Assembly (NCBI GenBank): GCA_029215795.1
Contig: JARDYH010000001.1
Location: 403,409,154 to 403,473,153 of the forward strand
Source: Anniella stebbinsi
Lineage: Eukaryota; Chordata; Lepidosauria; Squamata; Anniellidae
Direction of reading: 5' to 3'
DNA: 64,000 nt
Positions 63,826-64,000 of the stretch are shown piece after piece (the first letter of the stretch is position 1; every line of letters begins with the position of its first letter). The position numbers were made by a program, and so were the translations under genes. The notes under the pieces were generated by a model. It did not search any database, was not told the DNA's origin, and saw only the letters and a list, made by a program, of their open reading frames with translations.

Positions 63826-64000
63826 GAAAATGCATATATCACATATAACTATATAGAGAAAGAACAGTGCTAGAGGTTTTTAGGGAAATGCTGAAAAAGA
63901 TAATGCCAAGACATAATCAGAGATTGGGTATGATGAAACCGGAAGGTATGATAGCTAAGATGCTTCAGAATTAACTTTTGCGGCTGCAGTCCTAGACACA

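Overview
The window is vertebrate nuclear DNA, most likely from a non-avian reptile and probably a squamate. It has no bacterial gene organisation: there are no long conserved open frames, no operons and no ribosome binding sites. It is instead a typical mix of CR1 and L2 LINEs, R4/Dong-type LINE ends embedded in TAA microsatellites, a tRNA-Ala-derived SINE, a MIR-like SINE with an L2-type tail, many hAT-type MITEs and abundant microsatellites. The species cannot be named from sequence reading alone. No complete protein-coding gene was recognised. The only recognisable protein sequences are broken retroelement reverse transcriptases and endonuclease tails.

Layout. 1-13 kb: mostly single-copy non-coding DNA with scattered SINEs, MITEs (several with terminal inverted repeats) and a possible conserved block near 1.5-1.8 kb. 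12.8-13.07 kb: an unusual CpG-rich inverted-repeat element. 14.1-15.1 kb: a strong CpG island whose + strand holds a good splice donor at 14,801/14,802. It is the best candidate for a promoter and first exon, and if so the rest of the window would be intron 1 or intergenic. 15-20 kb: GT microsatellites, an 86-bp tandem duplication, and CR1/L2/SINE fragments. 20.2-26.3 kb: a retroelement cluster with two R4/Dong-type 3' ends, each bounded by TAA repeats on both sides; the second is split by a 1.9-kb L2 LINE whose reverse transcriptase is disrupted by a single extra G. 27-30 kb: a minus-strand L2 with a mutated catalytic motif and other LINE debris.

The most striking structures are two copies (30,799-32,379 and 46,532-48,618) of a GC-rich hAT-type non-autonomous transposon. 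Each has TAGGG-type inverted termini and a perfect 8-bp target duplication. Inside each is a tandem array of roughly 193-bp near-perfect palindromes repeating every 242-249 bp, with four units in one copy and six in the other. The internal units are more alike within a copy than between copies, which implies local amplification or conversion after insertion. Other palindromic DNA includes a 319/320-bp foldback MITE family (two full copies and one half) and a 419-bp hairpin with 199-bp arms between 15-bp direct repeats at 36.4-36.9 kb.

The rest (about 37-64 kb) is mainly non-coding. It contains several blocks free of recognised repeats and rich in homeobox-like or GATA-like motifs (43.46-43.98, 44.82-45.01 and 53.69-54.28 kb) that could be regulatory. 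All of this comes from reading the sequence by eye; boundaries of old repeats are approximate.
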